NCBI RefSeq assembly: GCF_010015585.1
Contig: NW_022985069.1
Span: 62,001-126,000, forward strand
DNA from: Eremomyces bilateralis CBS 781.70
Lineage: Eukaryota; Ascomycota; Dothideomycetes; Eremomycetales; Eremomycetaceae
DNA length: 64,000 nucleotides
Reading direction: 5' to 3'
The notes under the pieces were generated by a model. That model was not told where the DNA came from, made no database searches, and saw nothing but the letters and a program-made list of their open reading frames with translations. Below, one piece after another: positions 23,630 to 35,460 of the stretch. Every line of letters starts with the position of its first letter. The stretch's first letter is position 1. The translations under genes were made by a program, and so were the position numbers.

Positions 23630-24852
23630 TTTGAAATAGGAGAGTAGCCGTCACGGAGAAACGGCCAGCTGGAATATTATACTGAAGAATTTCGCTCTGG
23701 TAGGACACGGAAGGGCACCGTAGGGAAAGGGAACTGTCACGACGTGTCAGTGGTCTAAAAAGGCTTGAAGACGAATATCATCCGCGCACATACATCAGAG
23801 AGTGTGTGATTGACTGATGTGAGGTGAGTTCGAGAAGGATATGGGATGTGGAGGGTCCACAAAGTCGAGTTGCAAGAGAGGATCTCAAGTGGTGGCGATG
23901 GAAATGCTCGGAAGGGCAGGTTATACCCAATGACAGAAGTCGATAGAAGGATTGGCGGGGCTGAAAATGATATAATGGGGTATTGGAAGTGGTGGGGTGT
24001 CTGCTGATGATGAGAATAGGGAATCAGAAGAACGGTCAGGGAGAGAGAAGTGGGAATTGAATGAATATCTGATGATGAGTGAGTTGAGTGAAGTGATTTG
24101 ATGGAGCGACGGAACATTCGCGATGATTTTCGGTGGCAGAAAATTATGCCTTGTTGCCTGAGGCACTAACTTTGAATATCCATTGGCCATTCTGTTGATT
24201 CATTCATCAGATGATCCCGTCCGTACTATTATTCAGTCTTCGTATTGTAGACACATTAGAATAGGACAAGTTCGCAATATGAAGCTTAACTAAAAGATAT
24301 CAACAAACAAACCCATTAAAGTTTACCATAAAGATTGCTGTCCTGGAGTGGATACTATACTCAAGACCAGGTACCTACAGGCAACAGGAGTGTCTTAAGG
24401 AGTCACTCACCTCTCCATAGTCTATACCCCTCCTATACATCGATGTAGTATTCGTGTGGGCATATTCTCTAACACCATAGACATACATAGTCATGGAATT
24501 GTCGTTGGTAGTTGATATATAACGAAAAGGAAACCTAGAGAATAGTCCCGTCCCCAGCCATCGCTCGCAAAAATCATGCCCATCCAAACCCCAATCTCCT
24601 TTCAAACAGCATTGCAAATCGAAATAACGACAACACAGTGATTGACATCTAACTTCTGGACTCTGCGTCCCGTCTCGTTCGTTCGATGAGCCCGCCAAAC
24701 AAAGCGTACCGAAACAACTAGAACCGTCACCGGAACTTGCCCTCCTATCCCAATGCACTACTGGTAGGCAAACAATCCACCGTCTCCAACACAGAATTAT
24801 TCCTGCATCAATCAAATACGCCATTCGCTCCCTTCCGCACCCGCCTTCACGC
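23630..24852. other. Intergenic, promoter of G3BP-type gene
   Basis: About 1.2 kb upstream of the RNA-binding protein gene and downstream of the next small gene. Several minus frames exist near 23755-24190 but have no domain or supporting splice structure. A long 5' leader for the G3BP-type gene is possible. Confidence 0.45.
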
Positions 24853-25293
24853 TTACATAACCTTCTTCTTCTTAGTAAAGCTCGCATCCTGCCCCGAATA
24901 CCTCCGATCCAGCGCCCTCTCCAACTTCGCACCCAACGCCAGCTTCCCGATCTCCTCGCTCTTATCGTCGGAGACGGCGTACCGCTGGTTCTGCATCCGG
25001 GCGTCCTCCATGCGCTGCAGCGAGGCGTGCATGGATTTGAGGTCGGTGAGCAGCGGGGACGCTTTCTCGGAGGGGGTGAGGGACGGGGTGGTGGAGATGT
25101 GCGTGGGCGCGAGGGACGGGGCGAGGGTCGGCGCGGTCGAGTAGGTGGAAAATCGGGGGTTTTGGCTGTAGGTGGAGTGCCGGGGGTTTTGGTTGTTGCC
25201 GGTCTGGAGAGAGGTGAGTATGGGTTGGGGGAGGAAATTCGACTGGCGGGATGGGATACATACAGCGGCAAAGACGTCGATGGAGTTCGTCAT
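24853..25293 (-). CDS. Small protein of 126 aa, unknown function
   Basis: Exon 1 is 25293-25264 (10 codons) and exon 2 is 25203-24853, around a 60-nt intron with GTATGT donor and CTCCAG acceptor. The intron is a multiple of three and has no stop, so retention would give a longer protein (146 aa). The spliced product starts MTNSIDVFAATGNNQNPRHS. It has a Ser/Thr/Pro-rich middle with a near repeat of PRHSTYSQ and PRFSTYST, then a predicted helical region (LLTDLKSMHASLQRMEDAR) and a basic end KKKKVM. No signal peptide or membrane segment. The layout looks like a conserved fungal small protein, but I cannot name a family. Confidence 0.6.
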   Translation of the reverse strand: MTNSIDVFAAVCIPSRQSNFLPQPILTSLQTGNNQNPRHSTYSQNPRFSTYSTAPTLAPSLAPTHISTTPSLTPSEKASPLLTDLKSMHASLQRMEDARMQNQRYAVSDDKSEEIGKLALGAKLERALDRRYSGQDASFTKKKKVM

Positions 25294-27148
25294 ATTGGAT
25301 AGAATTCAACAGAACTGATATACAGTCGCTTAGGAATGAAGATCGGCGAGTTGTTGTTGCACTGTTGGGGAACTGTTGATGATCCGTTAGAAAGGAGCTG
25401 ACACCGTCTGATCAAGTCAACCAACCTTGTCCGGTGAATGGGTATGTCTCAATTCTTCGAAGGCCTTGGATATGGCTTTGGAAATACGCACAGGATCGTT
25501 CTTCTTCAATACCAAGGGGATCAGAGGTTCTTGAAGTTCGAGAGATTACGACGCCACGGGTGACGAAGAACCAAGTCAAGATCGGGGACCCAAGCCACGA
25601 CGGAACCAGCGAACGAGCGAACCAATTTCCGTCGCTCACTAATGCTTTCTAGTGCGCCGTTCAGCTATCGGGGTCGGGAGTCTTAAGGGTATTCTCAGGG
25701 AAATCAGATCAACGTCGCGCCACCGTGGTGACAGCTATTCTATCTAATAACGCTGCAATGATGCACGCTGCCGCCGTGTGGGAAGAATCCGGTCGGCCTC
25801 GTGGTACGAGCCGGGGGATCGGAAAGCGAGAGGATCGGAGGGTAGCTGACGATAGGTCGGACGGATCAATTGCACAGCAACACAAGCAAAGATGGTGACG
25901 ACGAGGATGGCAACGTGGGTGCAAGGTCAGGAACCCAGGAGAAGGTGGGATTTTAAGAATACGAGCGCCTGGTTTGTTGAAACACTTGAGTGGGTGAATG
26001 GAGAGTTGGTGGAAAAGGGGGTCGGAGCATTAAAAGCAGTGAGAGGTCGCTGAGAGCGACGAGGAATGTGGCTATTATGAACGCAAACGCCGCAACGGGG
26101 ATTAAAATATCCAGCCTGACAACTGATGCGGCGAAGGCCCGAAGCAGGCGATGGCTAAGTCAAATTGTCATCCGTCAAGCACCACACCGCAGAGTTCACG
26201 CATACACGAGCATACCACGTACACCCTCCATCTGGTGACCTGACCGTAGAGTTGTGCCCTTGTTTCTTGTCCGAAACAAGGAAGACTCCTCAGTCCTCGG
26301 ACGATCAGACCTCAACCGTCAGCAACTCAGCATTGATGATTGAGCATACCCAAGCGCCCAGTCGATCGATCCTCGACTTAAGTCTGATGCAAACAATCCG
26401 ATTCGCTTCGAATCTACGGTAGATTTAAGTCTAGACAAGTCTCGAGTATTCCAGGCCATACCTACTTACCTAGGTATTATCTAAGGTTCAGGCATTATCG
26501 TAGTGGTTCCGTCTCCTAGCATTGATGGTCATTTTGTTACGCCCTCATCATCAAGCACCAACGCCTCGTCATAATTTCATCCGCGTACCGTTGCCGAGTT
26601 GCTCGAGCTTCGGCAGCTGAACGCGGACGAAATGTAGGCTTCGGTATCAAAGAGAAAGAAGCAATCATGGCACGCTGAAACTTGGGTGGATAGAGTCGTG
26701 GGCACACTTGGCAGCCAGCAGCGCCATGAGGGCTACGGGGATTCCATGTTGCACGCGCCCGACTGGGTTGGAAATCCCCGCCCAGCGTCACACGCTACCA
26801 AACCCGAACAACGTGGCAAGCCGGGCTACCCATTGGCGGCGATGGCGTCTCATATTGTCGATGTGACGGGTCATCTGTTGACAATCCGGCTGGTGGTCAT
26901 TTCACATGCCCGAAAGTACCCGGATCGAGTATCATCGAGGTCGTCAAAGACGAAGGTTATCCGAGTGATAGGCTGATGCATTTAGGCATGTGTTATTGAG
27001 AGGAGGCGATGGAGCTGAGTTTCCGTGATTTTGTGCTTCTGAAATCTGACGTTGTATCGTACATGTACAGCTCGACGATATCCTTGGAGGAATTGATTAA
27101 AGCTTAATCTGCATCCTATGTAGATCCGTCTCGGCATCGACGACTGTA
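25294..27148. other. Intergenic, nothing convincing
   Basis: About 1.9 kb with only short, domain-free ORFs. A TACCTAGGTA-type palindromic motif occurs near 26470. Left part is the promoter of the small gene at 24.9-25.3 kb, right part the 3' region of the Zn2Cys6 gene. Confidence 0.45.
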
Positions 27149-29806
27149 TCACCCCGCCTGGCCCATTGCCTCGTCGAAGGATTGTGGACGTCGATCTTCT
27201 TGCTGGCCTCCGGGATGGAAGGCCCTGTTGCCAGACAACATCTCGTCCCATTCCATCCAGTTGAATCCCGAATCTTGCAACGAGAAATCAAATTCGAATG
27301 ATGACATATCAACTAGTCCATGAAGCTCGTTCAATGGCTCCTCCATCATGGTCACTCCATCTGTAAGTTGCTCGTCCACGTCCTGCCGCCACGAGTCGTT
27401 TCCATTCCGTGATCGTCCATCCCTCTTCTCCCTCAGCGCTTTCAGAGTCGTGACGAATTGCGGCGTCCGTAATGGCTCTCCCATCCCCCCTCGCTTCTTC
27501 CCCTCCTCCACCGACTTCTTTTCCCTTGCCGCCCATGCCTTCAGCGCCAGGTTGCCGGCCGCCGCGTGAAGCAGGTTGTTCGACTGCAGCAGCATATCCG
27601 ACCGACCTCGAAACAACTCGTCGATCTTCCGCCACGCCTGCTCTACGTCGTCTCCATCCAGCCGCTTGGTCAACTCGTGCAGCAGGTATATGAACGGGCG
27701 CCACGGGAACTGAAACCGGAAGTGCCAGTCGAATCGCTCGATCGCCGGCGTCTGGAATGAGATAATCACGTACTCCAAACTCTTCAGGCTTAGTTCGTAG
27801 AGCAGATCACGCTCCGCCTGCGGTACCTCTGCATCGTTGACATATTGACGAGGGTGGTGTGCAACGAAACGCAGCGTGGTCAGAATCGCCCGACTGGCGA
27901 TCGAGCAGAGCACATGAAGCGGCTCCAGCGGGTCGAGGTAGCGGACGAACTGCCGCTCCACGTATTGCTCGAGCTCATCAATGGCCGCGTCCTTTTCCGC
28001 GAGGGTGAACTGGTTGCCGGATAAGAGTTCCCAGCGACCGTCGAAGCCTTTCCCGCGCGGGGCGTGCCGGAAGAAGCGACCGATATGCCAGCGGAGCCGG
28101 CAGAATATCATTTCAGTGGGGCCAGTGCGTTCGGTGGGAGGGGTGGTCATTCCCGGCCAGATGTCGGCATCGTTGATATTGCAAGGAAATTGGGTGTCAG
28201 AGAGGCGGTCGAGGAGTGGTGAGCCTGGAACTCTTCAGATCGGTTCACCGTTACAGGTAGGACGGAACGACTTACCTGATCCGACCATTTCTTCCAATGA
28301 CCCGTCGAACATCCATATCTGCCACCAGAGCCGGCGACGCATCTCAACCTCAAACGGGGATAAACCCAGATGGTAACCATCACGTTGAAGGCCGAGCCGC
28401 TGGCCAATTCGTAGGCATGTGCCACTGAGGGTCCATATCGACTGGGGATCGTAGTGGTTCTTGGCTGACGACAGGAATATGAACAAGGCCGTGAGGACCG
28501 TCATATCTGAAGTACTCAGGAATTTGGCTTTTTGCAACGATAGATTCAGTGCTCCTTGATACTTAACTAATAGGATTGAATAGGAATCGCCGAAACGTGC
28601 TTGACATGCTTGAGGGGATGAAGCAAAGATCGAACTGCAATAAATGGCGAATAGGAGCACTTCAAAACTCAGGGGCACCTCTTCACGCCGAGCTAGCTTA
28701 GGAGCGAGCTCGATGACCTTAGCTTCGGTGGTAGGAATATGGATGACTTTGAGTATCGGATTGATGCTTTCTTTGAACACTTTCCAGTGCTTTAGTATCT
28801 GATCCACGTGGGGATGGAGGTCTCTCAAGTCAGCTAGAAGAGGAGAAACACCGAAAAGCAACGAATCGAGGCGATTATCAGCGGCAGAATGATGTCCATC
28901 GTCGTCTTGGTGCTCTTTATCTTCTTCCCAGTCATTTAACGCGAGGTCTTTGGGGGATTTCATCTGTAGGGCTATGTTAGACATCCTATCGTATATGAAC
29001 GCTTCAAGAGTAAGGTTGGTCGATAAGTCAAAGAAATATAGCACCGTCCCCCAAACGCCTTCACATTACTAGGAGGTCGGTCGCGATGCCCCCCCAAATC
29101 GTCTTGCGAACTGAGGAAGAGACTATTGAAGTACTCCACGTCGCACCCCGTTTTGGGGAGCTCGAATGCTTCAAGGATAGGGCCATAAATCCTTCCACAC
29201 CTGGTAGACTGAGAACGAATCGAAAATCGACACACCTCATCTGACAGGTCTCTCCATAAATGGCTGTCCAGTATGTCAGTTCACATCGTGCAACGGTGGA
29301 GGTCCACTGCCCTACTTCTCGAAGTACGTAGATCTGCCCAGATTATCCATCCCGACGATCAACTTGCCCATCTCACTCGGATTGTCCTCCGAACCCGCCG
29401 ACGGGCGGCAATCATTCCCGGGAAGTCTTTCGGGCCTGGATTCTTTCGTGGTGGATTTCGGTAAAAAGGCTCCTAGCTCTTTGATTTCCGGTCCGGTCCC
29501 TTCCCCCCTTAGTAGCCGTTCAATATTCACACCGAGCCCACGTAGGGCCGTTTCGTAGATCTGGAGCTTCTCTTCCGGAGGTACTTCATCTTTAGAACCG
29601 ACGTCCAGCGAGCCGTCCCCGATCTTGCGCTTCCGCCTTCGCGGGGGAGGGGGGACGCGGTAGATGCACTCGCTATGGGCCTTTTGGCAGTTGGAACATG
29701 GAGAAAGTCGGTCGCATTTTACTTTGCGATGGTTGCAAAGTATACAGGAGAACTTAGAGAGTTCGAGGACTTTAGTAGAGTCCTTTGATTCATTTCCAGG
29801 TTGCAT
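27149..29806 (-). CDS. Zn2Cys6 transcription factor with fungal_trans domain
   Basis: Nuclear regulator. Exons: 29806-29316, 29263-29236, 28963-28276, 28224-27149; 760 aa in this model. The DNA-binding motif is C21-x2-C24-x6-C31-x5-C37-x2-C40-x6-C47, followed by a basic RRRKRK linker. Then come the conserved leader GKLIVGMDN and HLWRDLSDE, and the fungal-specific domain (LHPHVDQILKHWKVFKESINPILKVIHIPT; TCLRIGQRLGLQRDG; FEVEMRRRLWWQIWMFD). The uncertain part is the second intron (29235-28964, 272 nt), much longer than any other here. It has good ends (GTGTGT; CTAAC; CTACAG) and phase 0 on both sides, but holds an open frame that could hide an extra exon. The ATG at 29806 is the first in frame. 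Neighbours an MFS exporter on the same strand. Confidence 0.85.
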
Positions 29807-30406
29807 GAAGAAGTTGATTTCCAAGCCGCAGTGTCAATACTAGGCAACGGTCAAAATTAGCACAAGCATTATAATTGGAGAGGATAATTCCGTCAGCCGT
29901 AAGTATCTTGAATAGGCGAGATGAATAGGTGCCAGGCTAAATGTGAAAGATGAAAAGTAAGTGAAGTATATGGTATCCATACGGGTTAGCGTCATGAATT
30001 GTCAGGATGAAAAAACGCATACAGCGGGCAGATCTCGTATAGGCGATGACTACTTTCGTCCAGGCGTACCCCCCCGTACAGGCGCCTATGTTGCTGTGGG
30101 GTAAGGGGTAATCCTGTGCGATATCGCAAAAATCGATCCTGTCTAATACGCATATAAAGTAGAACAAACTCCAAATGTATTGTCTCTCATTGGTATATAA
30201 TTCTGTACATGGAGATACCCCACGGAGTTACATTCGAAATCAATTCTTAATGTCACCAACTGTCAACTTAGCCGATTCTTTGCATCCGTAGAGGACGATT
30301 GAGGTCACACTTGTTGAGCAGAATGGACATCTATTATAACCGTATCTAATCACCGATATCGTACATGCAGTATGTATACCCTTCCAGTTCCCAATTATCC
30401 CAGCGC
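29807..30406. other. Intergenic between regulator and MFS gene
   Basis: 600 bp holding the promoter of the Zn2Cys6 gene and the 3' end of the MFS gene. Only short AT-rich ORFs; no gene called. Confidence 0.5.
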
Positions 30407-32072
30407 TTATGCCTTCGCTTCCTGATTCTCTTTTCTTGGCTTGACACTTCTCCACTCCATCAGTAGCGCCCCGACGATTGAGAAGGCTGTCACGCCCAGC
30501 GCCACGCGAAATGCATCCCTTAGAGCAGCGTTATAAGCGATCAACAAATAATTCAACTGCGAGGGATCCACCAACGACCTCAGAGCCGTTGCGCCCACGT
30601 TTAGAACATCCTCGGAATTTAACCCGGGAATTCCAGCCACCCCGTCGACGAGCTTCGAAGCGAACAGGTTCTGAGCAACAGCGATGAAGAGCGCTCCGCC
30701 AAATGACTGCGAAAAGAACATCAAGGAGACGCCCGTGGACACGTCCTTTCGACTCAAGACCGTCTGCGCCCCAAGGTTGGCCTGCTGCATGCCTAGCCCG
30801 CAGCCGAAACCATAGAGGAACTGGTAACCGATCCACTGCGCGTGGCCGGTGTCCGGTCGGAAGGTGGTGATCAGCCCCGTGCCGACGGAGGCGATGACGG
30901 ATCCTAGGATGAGGTTCTGGGTGTAGTAGCCACGGGCGATCGTCTGCGTGGTCGCGCCGGCTAAGATGCTGGAGACCACTAGGGAGAGGACGAGCGGAAG
31001 GCTCATGATGCCGGCTTTAGTGGCTGATGCATTTTTGAGGGCCTGGAAGTAGATGGACAGGTAGTAGAGAAGGGGGTTCATCGAGCCGCCGATGCACCCC
31101 GCGTAGATCGCGCCAGCGAAGACGCTTCGTTGAGAAATGATGTGGGTGGGGACGGTGGCGTTGTCTTTCATGAAGTGCTGAACCACTGCGAAGAGGATGA
31201 GTAGCACTCCGGATACTACAAGCAACGCGATGATCCTCCCGTTGCTCCATTCGTACTCTGTCCCGCCCCACTGCAGCGCAAGGAGCAAGCAGACCATTCC
31301 GGGAAGGAACAGGATCGACCCAATCGGGTCCAATCGAATGACTTGTTGCTTCCAGGATGCCTTGGCATCCCGATCAGCCGGTGGCTCCAGGGTCAGAAAG
31401 AAGATCACAATCAATGTCGAAACCGCTCCAACGGGTAAGTTGATATAGAAGCACCAGCGCCAGGTGGCTTTTTCCGTGATAACGCCCCCAAGCAGGGGAG
31501 AAATGACCGACGTAATGCCGAAGATGGCGCCCATAGTCGATACGAAAACCGGTCGTTTTTCCAGAGGCACCGTATACACAATGATAATGATTACCCCCGA
31601 AATGATGCCGGATGCACCAAGACCGGCAATCGCCCGTCCGACTATGAAGGCGGTTGATGTCGGTGCGGCGCCACACACAACCGACCCGATTTCGAAAAGG
31701 AAGATGCTGGCTAGAAAGACTAGCTTGGGAGGATAGAAGGTGTAGATGCGGCCATAGATCAGCTGCATTGAGCACATGGTTAGGAGGTACGCACTGCCGT
31801 ACCATCCGATGTCGTCGAGAGCATGGAAATCGTTAGTCATGCTGGGAATCGCCGTGGCAATGATGATCCTGTCCTATATAACGTGAGCAATCCGTTGTTT
31901 TCGACATGCCTTGGAACATCTTTGTACCTACCAGAGCGACAAGGAATATTGCGAGGTACAAGGCGAGGATGATGACCAATCGCCGTTTCGTCTCTGGATA
32001 CTGGTGCTCAGTCTCACCATTAGACACCTCCCCTTTCTCCTGAGGCGGAGAAGGCGGATCTATAGAACCCAT
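30407..32072 (-). CDS. MFS multidrug/toxin exporter, DHA2 (14-helix) type
   Basis: Plasma-membrane or vacuolar drug:proton antiporter family member. Exon 1 is 32072-31932 (47 codons), 58-nt intron, exon 2 31873-30407; 535 aa. The first helix (LVIILALYLAIFLVAL) ends at the splice, followed by the typical DRIIIATAIPSMTNDFHALDDIGWYGSAYLLT. The family signatures LIYGRIYTFYPPK, GRAIAGLGASGI (antiporter motif C region is close by: GAIFGITSVISPLLGG), and WRWCFYINLPVGA are all present. The length and helix spacing fit 14 helices. Substrate unknown. It sits 600 bp from a Zn2Cys6 regulator, an arrangement often seen in resistance or metabolite-export pairs, but no biosynthetic enzyme adjoins. Confidence 0.92.
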
Positions 32073-32942
32073 ATCTTCCTTGGACTGTCGGGCAGGGGTA
32101 ACTGTTGGGCGGGATTGGGCAACTCCTGATATGGTTGGAAGAAAGCGACAACAGCGATATTGTCCAACACAGTAAAATCAATTATCAAGCTATGAATAGT
32201 AAATCAGATAACACACAATATTTCTGGAGGGAGAGTGTGCGATTGATATATGGGCGAGTTAGTCCTCCGGACTTCCCCTCGCACCCGATTGACTGTGGCA
32301 CATCACACCTCTCGGGCCCGAGATGCGCGTGCCTTGTACCATCAACATTGCAGCATCCTGGGCACGTGGATATAACTTTTGCAGCATAAGACACGAAAAA
32401 ATTCAAATTGACTTAAAAGGACCGAAATATTTAAAATGTAAAGTTGCCAATCCGGATATGGAAGCAGAGTGATTTTCGCTTTACATCATGGTTGGGCAAG
32501 GTGCACAGTACGGAATTGGGATACTCAGCGCTCCCTGCAAGGAAATTGTTACAGCCAAAATAAAAAGTACAGAATACCGGCATATGTAATTGAAGTCTCA
32601 TCAACATAGGTAATGGGATTTTCGGAAAGCGGATCGCTGGGAAAGGTGCAAGTTGGCAAAATTGAGATGCGGCCCGAGGGAGGCTCTGGCAGATAGAAGG
32701 TATCATGCGCTATTTTAGTGTCGGGGCCGACATTGCGGATGCTTCTTTCTTGGGAGGCTCGACGCAATTCCTCCTGGCTACTCAAACGGGGATTGGTGTC
32801 AACTAGGGCGTATATTAGTCGCATCCGGATGGCACACTGAGAATGAAAGCGAAGTCAGCAATGGAGAATGAGAGCAATTCAAGCAGCGCAGATTGAAGAT
32901 CGACAGTCTTCCGGGGAACGGTTATTTCGATTCATAATCTCG
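32073..32942. other. Intergenic with one doubtful minus ORF
   Basis: 870 bp between MFS and PEX4. A minus ORF at 32824-32549 (91 aa) has a plausible-looking central stretch (RRASQERSIRNVGPDTKIA) and is preceded by a good 3' splice site (branch GCTGAC, acceptor TTCTCAG at ~32842). It could be a terminal exon of an alternative transcript or chance. No domain recognised. Confidence 0.35.
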
Positions 32943-33538
32943 TTACGGTCCATTATATCGGTATAGATCGCTATAATATCTTATCAAGCTCTCGGCTCCG
33001 ACAAAGTCCCCTTCTCGGAACAGTTGGGCGATATCAAGGTTGAGGGGCGAGTCTGGTTCGGCGGAGGTGAGCAGTTGGTGGATGGATGTGAGAGTGGTAG
33101 TAATCGTGTAGGCGGGCGTCCAGGCGGTTTTGAGTAAATCCAGGCATATCTCGCCCGTCTGCACCGATTAGTCGCATTCTCGAACAGCAATAGAAGTTAG
33201 GTATAGACAAACTTTGAAGTCGACATTCGGATGGCATATGGGCGTGATGAACTTGACTTCCGGAGGAGAATGCGGGTATCCAGAGGGTACTTGGATGTCG
33301 AGCTGCCAGAGGCCGTCTACCGAAGTCAATTAGCATCGCCACCCCTCAGAACATAATCGGAGTACACTTTACATTCATAAGCGGTGCCCTCTACACCTCG
33401 CATCACGGCCGTCCAGTGCGTCAACTTGTCATCACTTACGGGCCCGAGTTGAACCAGGGATTCATTCGGGTCATTTTGGTAGGACTGTAGCTCGTTGAGC
33501 AGCCTCTTGGTGGGAGTGGCAGAGCGACCTGAAGCCAT
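32943..33538 (-). CDS. PEX4: Peroxisomal ubiquitin-conjugating enzyme Pex4-like
   Basis: E2 enzyme that mono-ubiquitinates the import receptor Pex5 for recycling from the peroxisome membrane. Exons: 33538-33373, 33316-33213, 33158-32943 with introns of 56 and 54 nt; 161 aa. UBC fold landmarks are in order: TKRLLNELQSYQNDP, HWTAVMRGVEGTAYEYGLWQL, PSGYPHSPPEVKFITPICHPNV, then GEICLDLLKTAWTPAYT with catalytic Cys95. The TAW after the cysteine and the absence of N- or C-terminal extensions favour Pex4 over general E2s. A GTAAGT inside exon 1 (LGP-VSDDK) looks like a donor but the coding sequence continues through it. Divergent from PUS4. Confidence 0.88.
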
Positions 33539-34008
33539 GACGAGGGGAACTTAAGATTACAACTTCATAGAGATATCGGGGAGTGCAAACCCCATGATTT
33601 ACGGAGTAGCGGGTGCTGAATGCAATCAGAGCCCATGATGGCGATCGCAGAGTCCGAGGTTGTTGGTAAGGTAGCGTCAACATGTGGCTGATAGTGGCTG
33701 GAACACATCACGTGATAAAACAATATGCATGTGATCCTAGAACGACATCCCTGTCGCATTGAAGCTCAGTACCGTGAGTACGTACCTTGGCGCATCTAGA
33801 TCTTAAAATCTTGAATATCGCGATACCTTTGGACATTTGGAGTGAATGCATAAACAGCATTCGGGCTTTTAAGGGTTCCTCGTCGTTTCACCAAACTCCC
33901 AGCTCGTCGGCGCTTGGATAAATGAATCCAACCCGCGTGGTTAAATTCAGGCTGAACATCCCACTACGAGTCCCCAAACAATCCCATACTCATCTTCGCG
34001 CAATAAAC
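33539..34008. promoter_or_regulatory. Shared divergent promoter, PEX4 / PUS4
   Basis: 470 bp between the two start codons on opposite strands, so both promoters lie here. No clear TATA box for either gene. Confidence 0.45.
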
Positions 34009-35339
34009 ATGGCTTCCACACCTGCCATCGTGGAGGGCGTTTTCGGTATATCCTCACCACAGAACAATTGGCAATCGAGCACTAACCCCGGCTAGCAATC
34101 CACAAACCCCCCGAAAAGACCTCCGCCCAGATCCTCCGCGACGTGAAGCCGCAATTCAATAAATCCGACCTTTTCGCGCCCTGGTTCGCCGCCGAACAGG
34201 AACGGCACGCGCAAGACCCGACGTGGAAAAAGAAGTACAAGCGCAAAGGCGGCTTCGACATCAAAATAGGCCACGGCGGGACATTGGATCCGATGGCCAC
34301 CGGCGTCTTGATCGTCGGCGTGGGGCGGGGCACCAAGTCGCTGTCGAATTTCTTGGGCTGCACGAAGTCGTACGAGGCGACACTCCTGTTTGGCGCCGCG
34401 ACGGATACGTACGATTCGACGGGGAAGATCGTCAAGCGGGCGCCGTATGCCCACTTGACGCGGGACACTGTGGAAAAGGCGCTGGAACAGTTCCGAGGGA
34501 AGATCATGCAGCGGCCGCCAATCTTCTCGGCGCTTCGGGTTAACGGCAAGAGGATGTATGAGTATGCGCGCGAAGGGAAGGAACTGCCGAGGGAGATTGT
34601 GGAGCGGCCCGTGGAGGTTATTGAGCTGGAGGTGGTGGAGTGGATGGAGGGCGGCACGCACGATTTCAAGTATCCGGAAGAGGAGGCAGATGCGGAGACC
34701 AAAAAGGCTGCGGAAGCGTTGATTGGCTCAGGACTGGATCGGGCGGACGATGGCAAAGACGGGGAGGTGAAAGAGAAGTCGTCGGGACAGGAGGAGCATC
34801 AAGAAAAGGATTCTCATGCGGAAGGCGTTGATGAGGATGACGACAGCTCGAGGCCGTCGAAACGAATAAGATTAAGCGATACCACGGGCGACACCACGGG
34901 CGACACCACCGACTCCCCCATTAAGACACAGCTTCCAGAGGACCCAACCGACCCCACCATTACGACACTTCCAGAAGATACAACCGACCCCACCATAAAG
35001 ACACCGCTCCCTGAAGCCGGCGATTCTACAAGTGCTGCCGCACAAGCGACCCCTGAGACCCCCGAACAGTCAGCACCACCAGCCGTAAAGCTCCGCATGA
35101 CCGTCACCTCCGGCTTCTATGTCCGATCCCTCTGCCACAATCTAGCCGAAGCGGTCGGCTCGCTTGGGATGATGTCGGCCCTCGTACGTTCGCGCCAGGG
35201 CGACTTCGAGCTAGGGAAGAATGTGGTGGAGTATGAGGAATTCGAGAAGGGAGAGGAGGTCTGGGGCCCTCAGGTCCGGTCGATGTTGACAGACTGGCAG
35301 GAGAAGTGTGCTGCTGCTCAGGCGGACGAGGAGGGGTGA
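34009..35339 (+). CDS. PUS4: tRNA pseudouridine-55 synthase, TruB/Pus4 family
   Basis: Makes pseudouridine 55 in the T loop of tRNAs, in nucleus and mitochondria in yeast. Exon 1 is 34009-34045, 50-nt intron (34046-34095), exon 2 34096-35339; 426 aa. The N-terminal VFAIHKPPEKTSAQ spans the splice. The catalytic motif GHGGTLDPMATGVL carries Asp77. Further TruB motifs are GRGTKSLSNFLGCTKSYEA, TDTYDSTGK and GKIMQRPPIFSALRVNGKRMYEYARE, and the C-terminal VTSGFYVRSLCHNLAEAVGSLGMMSALVR. About 110 residues of acidic and Asp-Thr-rich low-complexity sequence (including DTTGDTTGDTT and two DPTI-type units) separate the catalytic part from the C-terminal motif, a position where the family usually has a shorter loop. 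Confidence 0.93.
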
Positions 35340-35460
35340 AATTTCCTTGTTCCAACCTCTGGAATCCCTCCGGATTCCGAATACTATAAACATACCTCTA
35401 ACCTACACCCCGGGAAGAGGTATCTGGTTGGAGCGGAGATAGTCTGCATTGACTTGATCA

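Noticed and set aside
33424-33445. GTAAGT as an intron donor inside PEX4 exon 1
   Set aside because: The UBC-fold sequence continues through it without a break, and no matching acceptor restores the fold better.
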